64,000 bases of DNA from Chloroflexi bacterium bin20 (GTDB lineage: Bacteria > Chloroflexota > Anaerolineae > Aggregatilineales > Phototrophicaceae). The stretch lies in assembly GCA_002238485.1 (NCBI GenBank), contig MPMG01000003.1, forward strand, positions 1-64,000, in the 5' to 3' direction. Positions 25,794 through 34,189 of this stretch are shown here, in pieces. A program made the translations under genes and the position numbers. The notes beneath the pieces are model-generated. The model did no database searches. It saw only the letters and a program-made list of their open reading frames with translations, and was not told the DNA's origin. Each line of letters starts with the position of its first letter. Positions within the stretch are counted from its first letter, which is position 1.

Positions 25794-26684
25794 CTAGCCT
25801 TTTGAACCACCGGAACCAGTCAAGGCGACACCGCTGATGAAGTACTTCTGCGCGAGGAAGAAGACGACTAGCGGCGCGATCATGGCCACGGCGGCGGCAG
25901 CCATGTACAAATGCCAGGCGGTGAAGTAGTCGTTGCGGAATGCCGCCAAGCCGATAGATACCGTGTAATTGCGGTCGGAACTCAAATAGATCAAGGGACC
26001 AAGGAAGTCGTTCCAGGACGACATGAACTCAAAGACCGCCACCGCGCCCAAAGCGGGACGAGCCAGCGGCAAAATGATGCGCAGGAAAATCTGCATGGAA
26101 TTCGCGCCGTCCATCTTGGCGGCTTCGTCCAGATCCAGCGGGATGGTCAGGAAGTACTGACGCAGCAGAAAGATCGAAAATGCGCCGCCAAAGAAGTTGG
26201 GGATGATCAAGGGCGCGAAAGTATCCAGCCAGCCCAGATATTTGAACAAGATGAAGCGCGGGATGATCAGCATGTGAAAGGGAATCATCAAGGTGCTGAG
26301 CACGATGAGGAACATGATGCCGCGCCCGGGGAAACGAAACCGGGCGAAACCATAGGCGACCACAGCCGAGCTGGCCACCTGCCCGATGACGCTGAGCACT
26401 GTGATGATGGTGGTGTTCACATAATAGCGATCGAAAGGGCGGGCGGTGAGCGCATCGGGATAATTCTCCCACTGCACCGGATCGGGCACCCAGGTCGGCG
26501 GATATTCCAGCACCTGCTGCTCGGTTTTTAGGGAGGTAGAGATTGTCCAGGCGAAGGGGAAGAAGATCATCACCGCGCCCACCAGCAAGATCGCGTATAT
26601 CGCCACTACGCTCAAAAACGGATAGACCTTTTCTCGCAGAAAATGTTGGCGGGTAGAAGTGGGCAGCGCGATATTGACAGTCAT
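25794..26684 (-). CDS. CUT1 ABC transporter permease, MalG/UgpE-like
   Basis: About 296 residues with six hydrophobic segments. The EAA loop reads LDEAAKMDGANSMQIFLRIILPLARP, with the conserved G between EAA and the ILP stretch, the contact site for the ATPase. ATG 26684 has GGGGGA upstream and leaves a 4-base gap to the preceding permease. Partner of the permease at 26689 and the binding protein at 24406. Confidence 0.9.
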   Translation of the reverse strand: MTVNIALPTSTRQHFLREKVYPFLSVVAIYAILLVGAVMIFFPFAWTISTSLKTEQQVLEYPPTWVPDPVQWENYPDALTARPFDRYYVNTTIITVLSVIGQVASSAVVAYGFARFRFPGRGIMFLIVLSTLMIPFHMLIIPRFILFKYLGWLDTFAPLIIPNFFGGAFSIFLLRQYFLTIPLDLDEAAKMDGANSMQIFLRIILPLARPALGAVAVFEFMSSWNDFLGPLIYLSSDRNYTVSIGLAAFRNDYFTAWHLYMAAAAVAMIAPLVVFFLAQKYFISGVALTGSGGSKG

Positions 26685-26688
26685 TGAT

Positions 26689-27627
26689 TTAGTAATCCCC
26701 CCGCTTGATTTCACCTTCGTAAAAGACCCAGGCTCTTGACCAGCGGAAGACCAGCAATGTCAGCCCCATGATGATGATGAAGACGATCAGCGTCATCGCC
26801 GCGGCATAGCCCATCTGGTACTGCTGGAAGCCTTTTTGAAAGAGGTAATAGGTGAAGAAGAGCGACTGATTGCGCGGTCCGCCTTCTGTCATGATATAAG
26901 CCTGCGTGAAGAGCTTGAAGGTATCGATCATGCCAGTGATGAGATTGAAGAAGATGATCGGCGTCAGCAGGGGCAGGGTGATGCGCCAGAACTGCCGCCA
27001 ATAGCCCGCGCCATCAATAGACGAGGCTTCGTACAACTCGTTGGAAATGCCCTGCAAGCCCGACAGATAGATGATCATATTGCGTCCGGCCGCGCCCCAC
27101 ACCGCCATAATCATCAGCGACGGCAATACCAGCGCCGAGTCATCCAGCCAGCGCGGTCCTGGCACGCCAAACAGTTGCAGAATCGTTGAGTTCAAAATGC
27201 CGTAGCGAGGGTTGTAAATCCACATCCACACCAGCGAGATAGCCACCGGCGGCAGCACGACTGGCATGTAATAGATGGTGCGCCAGATGCCGATGAACTT
27301 GATGCGCCGATTGTTGAGCAAAAGCGCCGTCCCCAGCGCCACAATGATGCCCAGCGGCACCCTGCCCAAACCATAAATGACCGTAACTTCCAGCGACTTC
27401 AAGAAAAGCCGATCTCTGAACAAGCGCTCGAAATTGCGCCAGCCGACAAAGCGCGGGTCGCCGATCAGATCCCAGCGGTGGAAGCTCAGCCAGATCAGCC
27501 CGATCATCGGGCCGACCACGAAGATCAAAAAGCCCAGCAGCCAGGGCGATGTGAACAGGTAGCCGTTCAGCGCTTCACGAGCTTTGGGCGATAGCGTTGT
27601 TCCCTTGCGTTTTCTGCCAAATCTCAT
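26689..27627 (-). CDS. CUT1 ABC transporter permease, MalF/UgpA-like
   Basis: About 312 residues, starting at ATG 27627. The N-terminal LFTSPWLLGFLIFVVGPMIG and EAA motif YEASSIDGAGYWRQFWRITLPLL are typical of the first permease of maltose-type systems. About six membrane spans. It follows the heparinase-like gene by 49 bases. A polysaccharide lyase next to an importer suggests lyase products are handled by the same operon. Confidence 0.9.
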   Translation of the reverse strand: MRFGRKRKGTTLSPKAREALNGYLFTSPWLLGFLIFVVGPMIGLIWLSFHRWDLIGDPRFVGWRNFERLFRDRLFLKSLEVTVIYGLGRVPLGIIVALGTALLLNNRRIKFIGIWRTIYYMPVVLPPVAISLVWMWIYNPRYGILNSTILQLFGVPGPRWLDDSALVLPSLMIMAVWGAAGRNMIIYLSGLQGISNELYEASSIDGAGYWRQFWRITLPLLTPIIFFNLITGMIDTFKLFTQAYIMTEGGPRNQSLFFTYYLFQKGFQQYQMGYAAAMTLIVFIIIMGLTLLVFRWSRAWVFYEGEIKRGDY

Positions 27628-27676
27628 GTGCTTCTGCCCTGACAAACTCGCTTGCTCAATGTTGCGCTGGCAATCG

Positions 27677-29932
27677 TCAATTCACGACCAATTCTGTTTC
27701 ACCGACATCCAGTTGAATCCAGACCATGCCTGTCATCTCATCGTACTTGAAGTCTGCTGCACAACCGTTGCCTCTCAAACTGGCTGGCCGGCTGGACGGG
27801 AAGCGCAGCCAGGTCGGCGCGCCCGCGAATGCCTTCAGGCGCAACTCGCCGTCTGTCCGCTGCACGCCGATGTTGATTGGGCTGTCCGCGACCAATTGCA
27901 ATTCACCGTCCAGCCAAATGGAGCTGACATCGACCGCCAGGTACTGGGCGAGACTTTTTTCGTGCCAGCGCCCGGCGAAGAACCTGCCATCGACAGTAAG
28001 CCGGTCGCTCATGATGCCATCGCGCCCTTTGGCAATGCCGATTCGCCAGCAGGTCTGCTCTTTGCGCAGGGAGGCCACCAGGCCGCGTTGGGCTGGCTGT
28101 GACTCCACAGCGAATCCAGCCATATCCAGGATCACGCTGAATCGGCAATTGCTTCGCGGCTCGCCAGGCGAAAGCGCCAGGCTGTGCTGCAGCCGCCGGA
28201 TGATCCAGTCGGGCTTTGCCGATGTTGGGTTGGCAGTGATCTCTTTGCATGAGAGGCGATGACGGGCTTCGTCGGGCTGCAAGGCATGGAGTTGGCAAAC
28301 GCTATCGCCAGCGCGAATTGTGAATCTGCCCTCGCCGTGCGGCTCGGCTGGCGCATCGGTCTGCAAAAGCCACTGATAGTCGTGCTCCATACCCGATTCG
28401 ATTGTGTCGTTGATGATGACCGCGTCATCTGCCAGGACGATGATTTCGCGGGTGAATTGGCGCAGGTCCAGCGATCTGTCGTAGGCGCGGGCTGCCTCGC
28501 CGCGGGCATAGACCAGCTTGTCGCAGGCGAAGGTCGCTTCCAGCCGCGCGCTCCAGCTGTCGTCCAGGTCGCGGAAGGCGTTGTATTGCCCTTCGGCATA
28601 TTGACCGCGGCCGTCCACGAGCAGCGTGCTGTGATGAGCCGTCAGCTTGGATTTGGCATAGCCATCATCGACAGCGATATAGTCAGCGCCATGGATGAGG
28701 ATGAAACTGTTGGCATCGGGATGGTCGTGTCCGACGCTGTGTGTCATCCAGTCCTTTTTGCGATTGATGGCGTGACCAGTGTGCCAGGCTTTGATGCCGT
28801 TGGGCGCGCCGCATTTGAATGCCAGCATCAGCGCATCGGGCTGCCAGGAACTGCGCGCGGAGACCAATCCCAGATCGGGGAAGATTCGCTGCAGCGGCAG
28901 GCGATCCACGGGCGAGGGATTTGTGCTCGGGTCGTACCACATGAATTCCAAGCCCGACTCTGCCCACAGCCCCGGTTTGACCAGGCCTTCTTCGCCTTCG
29001 CGCTGCCATTCGCCCCTGCGATAGAAGTGATGATAGAGCCACTGCGCCTCGCCGATGTCATACAAGCCAGCCAGGCGCGCATATACAGCCGCGGTGTGGG
29101 CGCTGCGCCGGTCATGACAGTCGCCGAAGTTGGCGGTATCGACCAGGTTGGGTCCGCAGAGATACAGTCGATAGAAGAAGGTATTGCGCAAGAAATCGGA
29201 CTCATGCAGGTTTTCGCCAGTTTGCTGCAGCAGCAGATCGGCATAAATCAAAAACCAGATGAAGCTGTATCGCCAATAAACCGGTCCCTCATAAAAAGAG
29301 CCATCTTCCGCCATGAAAGCCAAGGCCTGGGCGAAGTTGTTGCGGGCCCGGGCTGCCCAGCTGCTGGCCGATTCGAGTTCATCATCGAGCGCATAGGCAA
29401 CTGTGGCCAAGCCCCCATAGCAGATCCAGTTGTGATTCTGCCAGTAGGCACTGCTCCACCAGCGGCCTTCGGTCTCCAGGGCATATTGATAAAGCTGCTC
29501 ACCCTGCCAGGCCAGTTTGTCGCGCAGAGCAATCCGCTCGGCGGGCGGCAAGACATCTTTGAGCCAGTCGTAGCCCAGTCCCAGCCCGAATAAAAGCCAG
29601 GCGGCATCGAGGTCATGGTCGGGCATGCGCTCTTTGCCCCAATGAGGATAGGCAATGGCGGATTTGATCCAGCGGCGGGCGACAAGCAAGTGCGCTTCAT
29701 CGCTCGAGAGCAGAAATGCCAGCGCCAGGTTCAGTACAGCCGTGCCGATATAGGTGATTGAGTCGCTGGGATGCTCGGGCGGTGGCAGTTCGTCGTGGTG
29801 CGAGTTGGCTTGCCGAAGCAAGCGCTCGGCCTGGGATGCATGACTCGTCTGTGCCATGGCGCGCCACTCGTCCAGCGAATGGCGGCGTAGCAGCAGGTAT
29901 TCCCGCGCGGATGCAGACATGCTATTTGCCAT
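27677..29932 (-). CDS. heparinase II/III-like polysaccharide lyase
   Basis: About 751 residues. The N-terminal alpha/alpha-toroid is suggested by YDWLKDVLPPAER and WICYGGLATVAYALDDE. The heparinase II/III-type beta domain has MTHSVGHDHPDANSFIL and VDDGYAKSKLTAHHSTLLVDGRG, where Tyr and His residues typically act in beta-elimination of uronate-containing polymers. No signal peptide, so it would act on imported oligosaccharides. Its ATG 29932 overlaps the SDR stop codon (TAATG), coupling the two. Target glycan unknown; uronic acid is expected. Confidence 0.8.
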   Translation of the reverse strand: MANSMSASAREYLLLRRHSLDEWRAMAQTSHASQAERLLRQANSHHDELPPPEHPSDSITYIGTAVLNLALAFLLSSDEAHLLVARRWIKSAIAYPHWGKERMPDHDLDAAWLLFGLGLGYDWLKDVLPPAERIALRDKLAWQGEQLYQYALETEGRWWSSAYWQNHNWICYGGLATVAYALDDELESASSWAARARNNFAQALAFMAEDGSFYEGPVYWRYSFIWFLIYADLLLQQTGENLHESDFLRNTFFYRLYLCGPNLVDTANFGDCHDRRSAHTAAVYARLAGLYDIGEAQWLYHHFYRRGEWQREGEEGLVKPGLWAESGLEFMWYDPSTNPSPVDRLPLQRIFPDLGLVSARSSWQPDALMLAFKCGAPNGIKAWHTGHAINRKKDWMTHSVGHDHPDANSFILIHGADYIAVDDGYAKSKLTAHHSTLLVDGRGQYAEGQYNAFRDLDDSWSARLEATFACDKLVYARGEAARAYDRSLDLRQFTREIIVLADDAVIINDTIESGMEHDYQWLLQTDAPAEPHGEGRFTIRAGDSVCQLHALQPDEARHRLSCKEITANPTSAKPDWIIRRLQHSLALSPGEPRSNCRFSVILDMAGFAVESQPAQRGLVASLRKEQTCWRIGIAKGRDGIMSDRLTVDGRFFAGRWHEKSLAQYLAVDVSSIWLDGELQLVADSPINIGVQRTDGELRLKAFAGAPTWLRFPSSRPASLRGNGCAADFKYDEMTGMVWIQLDVGETELVVN

Positions 29933-30693
29933 TAAACGAACCAGGCGCCACCATTGATCTCGGCGACTTGGCCCGTAACCCATTTGCCGAGGTCGGAGAC
30001 GAAATAGAGAACGGCGCCAGCGACATCATCGGGCAGTCCAGCTACGCCAAGGGGGATGCCGCCAATGATGCCGGCATAATTCTCTTGCCCGGTGAAGGTC
30101 TCGTGGAAGGGCGTATCGACGATGAAGCCCGGCGCCAGCGCATTGACGGTGATTTTGCGGGGCGCGAGCTCTTTTGCCAAGCCCCGTGTTAGCCCGATGA
30201 CGCCGGCTTTTGACGCTGCATAGGCTGCTGTGCCATTGCCGCCGCCGTTGCGCGCCGCCAGCGAAGACATATTCACGATGCGTCCGCCCTCGGGCATGAC
30301 CTTCAGCGCTTCCCGCGCGCAATAGAAGGCGCTGGACAAGTTGACATCAATGACCTTGCGCCAGTGCTCATCGGACATGTCGGCAATGTCGACGCGGTCG
30401 ATCAGGTGCCCGGCATTGTTGACCAGGATGTCGATGCGCCCACCCAAAGAGGCAGCGGCTTGGGCAACTGCTTGCACGACCTGGGCGCTTTCGGTAGCAT
30501 CCAGATGGAACATGTCGGCTTGACTGCCCTGGTCGCGAATCGCCTGCAACGTTTCTGCGGCTTCGCTCTTGTGCGAAAAGTAGGTGATGGCGACTGTTGC
30601 GCCGCAGCCAGCCAGTTGTTTGGCGATGCCCGCGCCGATGCCCACATTGCCGCCCGTAATCAGCGCCGTCTTGCCTTTGAGGTTAATGTCCAT
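29932..30693 (-). CDS. SDR-family NAD(P)-dependent oxidoreductase
   Basis: 253 residues, classical SDR: TGGNVGIG (13-20), NNAG (92-95), S143/S144 and Y158xxxK162. SDRs in this setting include uronate-derived keto-sugar reductases and fucose or 3-deoxy-fuconate dehydrogenases. Being first in the lyase/ABC operon and coupled to the lyase gene favours reduction of an unsaturated uronate product, but that is inference. The ribosome site is AGAGGCGAG. Transcribed from the divergent promoter at 30745-30773. Confidence 0.85.
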   Translation of the reverse strand: MDINLKGKTALITGGNVGIGAGIAKQLAGCGATVAITYFSHKSEAAETLQAIRDQGSQADMFHLDATESAQVVQAVAQAAASLGGRIDILVNNAGHLIDRVDIADMSDEHWRKVIDVNLSSAFYCAREALKVMPEGGRIVNMSSLAARNGGGNGTAAYAASKAGVIGLTRGLAKELAPRKITVNALAPGFIVDTPFHETFTGQENYAGIIGGIPLGVAGLPDDVAGAVLYFVSDLGKWVTGQVAEINGGAWFV

Positions 30694-30744
30694 GAACTCG
30701 CCTCTTTGATATTGTCAAACTGCGTTCCAAATGGTCGTACAAGG

Positions 30745-30773
30745 AGGATAGACAGGCTGGTTCGTTTTGTCAA
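30745..30773 (-). promoter_or_regulatory. promoter of the SDR-lyase-ABC operon
   Basis: On the minus strand a perfect TTGACA (30773-30768), a 17-bp spacer and TATCCT (30750-30745). It lies about 50 bases ahead of the SDR start at 30693. Confidence 0.7.
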
Positions 30774-30785
30774 GTGCAAGTGCGA

Positions 30786-30796
30786 TTGCGACGCAA
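30786..30796. promoter_or_regulatory. palindrome between the two divergent promoters
   Basis: TTGCG-A-CGCAA is a perfect 5-bp inverted repeat around one base. It lies between the two -35 boxes (30768-30773 and 30806-30811), so one regulator bound there could affect both operons. Short enough to arise by chance. Confidence 0.3.
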
Positions 30797-30805
30797 AACA
30801 GGTTT

Positions 30806-30834
30806 TTGACAACTCGGCAATCCTCGTCTACAAT
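30806..30834 (+). promoter_or_regulatory. promoter of the second ABC importer operon
   Basis: TTGACA (30806-30811), a 17-bp spacer and TACAAT (30829-30834), almost ideal. The leader of about 120 bases to ATG 30961 contains an isolated AAGGAGG around 30882-30888 with no obvious short gene behind it. Confidence 0.8.
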
Positions 30835-30960
30835 ACCTTTTGCATCAGTCTGTCGTTCGTAGACGCCCGTTTGTTGTCATTAAGGAGGTGCGCCGGGACC
30901 AAGTGCGATCCACACGGCAGGTTCGGTTCGACAAGAATTCTTGCAGAGAAAGGAACTGTA

Positions 30961-32277
30961 ATGAACAAGCAGCAACTATCGCGCCGCGCTTTCCTGAAAC
31001 TCGCGGCTGCCAGCAGCTCTGGTGTTGCCTTGGCGGGCATCGGTCCGCTGCGCAACATCGCCGCCGCCCAAGACACGGTCGAGCTAACCTTTGGTCGTCA
31101 CTGGGAGGCAGCTTTCCGTCCCCGCCAGGCCGAGTACGATGAAGGCTTCATGGAGCGGCATCCGGACATCAAGATCAACATCACCTACAACACCTGGGCA
31201 GACCACAACAATGTCGTCCCCGCCTGGGCTGCCGCTGGCACCCTGCCCGACATCATCTATGTGCATGGCAGTCGCGCGACGCCCTGGGCGCACGAGGGCA
31301 TCATCATTGATATTCACGACATCGTCTCGGCCGACGAAGAATTTAATGTCGATGGCATGTGGGAAGAGTCGGTGCGCCTCTATCGCGTCAACGGCCGCAT
31401 CCACGCGCTGCCTTATGACCACGGTCCCATCATCCTCGGCTACAACAAGGATATGTTCGATGCCGCTGGCATGGACTATCCCGCCGAAGACTGGACGATG
31501 GAAGACATGGCGGCCGCGGCTGTCGAGCTTACCGACCCCGATATGGGCGTTTGGGGCTGGGATGGCCAGCTGGATCTTGGCAATGGCGGTGGTGGCTTCT
31601 TCGTGGGCGCATGGGGCGGCCAAACCATGAACGACGATGAAACGGCCATGAGCGTCGATACGCCCGAAGTCCGCGAAGCGCTCAACCACTGGTACAACCT
31701 GATTCACGAAGCCGGCGCAGCCCCCAGCGGCACCGAATCAGAAGCCTTCCCCAACCAGAATCCTTTCCGCAGCGGGGCTTGCGCTATGGGGCATATCGCC
31801 ACTTGGAGCACCCCCAGCATGCGCGCGCTGGCGAACTTTGAATGGGATGTCGCGCCAACGCCAATGGGCGCCGATGGCACGCGCAGCACCGGCGCATTCG
31901 GCAGTGGCTATGGCATCACACCGACCAGCGACAAGCCGGATGTAGCCTGGACTTACCTGCGTGAATACCTGTCATTGGATGGCATGATCTTCATGTGGAG
32001 CCTGTCGGGTCGCGGTTCACCAGCCCGTCCAGAAGGCCTGGAAGTCTGGCTGAATTCCGATCCAGCGCCGCCCAGCGGTCGTTACTTCCTGGAAGCCATG
32101 TTTGATTACGCCGTGACGGGTCCTCCCTTCCAGTCTCTGGCTGCCGCTCAGGTCAGCAACATCCTGGGTCGTGAAGCTGGCTTGCTGCGCCTCGGCGAGA
32201 CCTCTGTGGATGCGGCAATCGCGGCTATCACGGAAGAGGGAAACGCCGCCCTCGACGAGGTTGCCGACGATATGTAG
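30961..32277 (+). CDS. Tat-exported sugar ABC transporter solute-binding protein (2)
   Basis: 438 residues. The N-terminus SRRAFLKLAAASS is a twin-arginine signal, so it is exported folded, unlike binding protein 1 (Sec). The body has carbohydrate-binding-protein features (DIIYVHGSRATPWA, ILGYNKDMFDAAGMDYP). AAAGGA lies ahead of ATG 30961. First gene of binding protein, permease, permease, FG-GAP protein. It and binding protein 1 probably take up different fragments of the same glycan. Confidence 0.9.
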   Translation: MNKQQLSRRAFLKLAAASSSGVALAGIGPLRNIAAAQDTVELTFGRHWEAAFRPRQAEYDEGFMERHPDIKINITYNTWADHNNVVPAWAAAGTLPDIIYVHGSRATPWAHEGIIIDIHDIVSADEEFNVDGMWEESVRLYRVNGRIHALPYDHGPIILGYNKDMFDAAGMDYPAEDWTMEDMAAAAVELTDPDMGVWGWDGQLDLGNGGGGFFVGAWGGQTMNDDETAMSVDTPEVREALNHWYNLIHEAGAAPSGTESEAFPNQNPFRSGACAMGHIATWSTPSMRALANFEWDVAPTPMGADGTRSTGAFGSGYGITPTSDKPDVAWTYLREYLSLDGMIFMWSLSGRGSPARPEGLEVWLNSDPAPPSGRYFLEAMFDYAVTGPPFQSLAAAQVSNILGREAGLLRLGETSVDAAIAAITEEGNAALDEVADDM

Positions 32278-32303
32278 CTACGCGTCCGAACCTGGATGCA
32301 CCA

Positions 32304-32330
32304 GAGGGAGATCGCCCGGCGGTCTCCCTC
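32304..32330 (+). promoter_or_regulatory. intra-operon mRNA hairpin after binding protein 2
   Basis: GAGGGAGA (32304-32311) pairs with TCTCCCTC (32323-32330), with further CGCC/GGCG pairing inside. No T-run follows, so it probably protects the upstream mRNA and raises binding-protein levels over permease levels. Confidence 0.6.
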
Positions 32331-32365
32331 ACATGCTCTAAGCCGAACCCGTGAGTGAGTGATTG

Positions 32366-33271
32366 ATGTTGCGACGATACTTCCCTGCCATCTCGGCCAG
32401 CGCCCGCCGCGAAGAGCGCATCTTTTATCTGTTCATCTTGCCCTGGTTGATCGGTCTGGTCGTCTTTAATGCCGGTCCCGTCTTGGGCATGCTGGGCTTG
32501 AGCTTCACCGATTGGCGCATTTCGCTGGATAACTTGCAGTTCATCGGCCTGGACAACTATGCGAAGCTGGTCGACGACCCGATATTCTGGGTCTCTGTCG
32601 GCAACACGCTCTATATTGTGGTGGGTCGGGTTGTGTTTGGCACGGCTTTCGCCCTGTTTTTGGCGATCTTGCTCAATCAGAAGGTGCCGGGCATCCCCTT
32701 CTTCCGCGCTGTCTATTATCTGCCGACGGTTACGGCGGGCGTGGCGGTGGCGCTGGTCTGGATCTGGATATTCAATCCGCGCCTGGGCATCTTGAATTAT
32801 TCGTTGAAGCAGATCGGCATCACGGGTCCGCCCTGGATATACAGTTCTACTTGGGTCAAACCATCGCTGATTCTCATGAGCCTGTTTCAAGTGGGACCCA
32901 ATATGATTATCTTGCTGGCGGGCTTGCAAGGCGTGCCGAAAGAATTGTACGAATCGGCTGAGATTGATGGGGCTGGCAACTGGGCGAAGTTCCGCAATGT
33001 GACCCTGCCCATGCTTTCGCCGGTGCTTTTCTTCGTCATCATCATCTCGGTGGTGAGCTCCTTCCAAAACTTCACAGAAATCCGCGTGATGACCGAAGGC
33101 GGGCCGGGCGAATCGAGCAACGTCTTGATCTGGTATCTATGGGAGAACGCCTTCATCTTCTTGCAGCTGGGCGTGGCTGCGGCTGTCGCCTGGATCATGT
33201 TTGTCATCCTGATGGCGCTGACTGGTCTGCAATTCCGGCTGGGCAGGCGCTGGGTCTTCTACGAGGCATAG
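32366..33271 (+). CDS. CUT1 ABC transporter permease, MalF/UgpA-like (2)
   Basis: 301 residues with six membrane segments: FYLFILPWLIGLVVFNAGPVLG near the N-terminus, and EAA motif YESAEIDGAGNWAKFRNVTLPML. ATG 32366 is preferred over the TTG three bases upstream. Five bases separate it from the next permease, so both are co-translated. Confidence 0.9.
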   Translation: MLRRYFPAISASARREERIFYLFILPWLIGLVVFNAGPVLGMLGLSFTDWRISLDNLQFIGLDNYAKLVDDPIFWVSVGNTLYIVVGRVVFGTAFALFLAILLNQKVPGIPFFRAVYYLPTVTAGVAVALVWIWIFNPRLGILNYSLKQIGITGPPWIYSSTWVKPSLILMSLFQVGPNMIILLAGLQGVPKELYESAEIDGAGNWAKFRNVTLPMLSPVLFFVIIISVVSSFQNFTEIRVMTEGGPGESSNVLIWYLWENAFIFLQLGVAAAVAWIMFVILMALTGLQFRLGRRWVFYEA

Positions 33272-33276
33272 GCGAA

Positions 33277-34173
33277 ATGAAGAAAGCACCGCTTGCCAAG
33301 CGCAAAAAAGGCGAAGCCTGGCGCAAAACCATAAAGGGACGCCGCGCCATCGCCATCCTCATCACTTTCGCTTTGCTGATCCCCATCGGGATCATCTTTG
33401 TCATGCCCTTCATCGTCATGGTCTCGACCGCGCTCAAGCCGCTGAACCAGGTATTTGCCTTCCCGCCGCGGCTCATCCCCGAAACGCCGCAATGGCAGAA
33501 CTTCCCCGATGGCTGGTACGGCTATGGCTATGTCGACTTCACCACCTGCACCTGGAACTCGCTGAAAATCACCGTCAACAATATCATCGGCAACCTCGTC
33601 TCCTGCACGTTGGCAGCTTATGCTTTCGCCCGATTGAAAGCGCGCGGCAAGAACCTGCTATTCGCTATCGTCCTGGCGACCATGCTGCTGCCCAACGAGG
33701 CGCTGGTGGTGCCGCAATATGTGCTCTTCAATCGCTTCGGCTGGCTGGATACGCATCTGCCGCTGATGGTGCCGCCCTGGTTCGGCTGGCCCTTCTTCAT
33801 CTTTTTGCTGCGGCAGTTCTTCATGACAATCCCGGAAGAACTGATTGACGCCGCCAAGATCGATGGCGCTGGCCATGCGCGCATCCTGCTGCAAATCTTC
33901 GTCCCACTCTCGAAACCCGCCCTGGCCACCTTGGCTATCTTCGCTTTCATCGGCAACTGGAATAGTTTCTTCGGTCCGCTGCTCTATCTGCGCAGTCCCG
34001 ATGTACAGACACTGCCGGTCTGCCTGGTGCAGTATCAAGGCGCTTATGGCAACACCGACTGGCATCTGATGATGGCTGTCGCCACCATCGCTGTCATTCC
34101 GGTGCTGCTGATTTTCATCTTCGGGCAGCGCTACTTTGTCGAAGGCATCGCGACCTCGGGCGTCAAAGGCTAG
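33277..34173 (+). CDS. CUT1 ABC transporter permease, MalG/UgpE-like (2)
   Basis: 298 residues. A basic N-terminus (MKKAPLAKRKKGE) precedes six membrane spans. The EAA loop LIDAAKIDGAGHARILLQIFVPLSKP contacts the ATPase. ATG 33277 lies five bases after the preceding stop. No ATPase gene in the window; a shared MsmK/MsiK-type ATPase elsewhere is expected. Confidence 0.9.
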   Translation: MKKAPLAKRKKGEAWRKTIKGRRAIAILITFALLIPIGIIFVMPFIVMVSTALKPLNQVFAFPPRLIPETPQWQNFPDGWYGYGYVDFTTCTWNSLKITVNNIIGNLVSCTLAAYAFARLKARGKNLLFAIVLATMLLPNEALVVPQYVLFNRFGWLDTHLPLMVPPWFGWPFFIFLLRQFFMTIPEELIDAAKIDGAGHARILLQIFVPLSKPALATLAIFAFIGNWNSFFGPLLYLRSPDVQTLPVCLVQYQGAYGNTDWHLMMAVATIAVIPVLLIFIFGQRYFVEGIATSGVKG

Positions 34174-34189
34174 AGCAACCAGCCTCGCC

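Noticed and set aside
30840..31142. Possible short leader gene after the AAGGAGG near 30882
   Set aside because: The only open frame runs into the binding-protein gene out of frame and shows no conserved feature.
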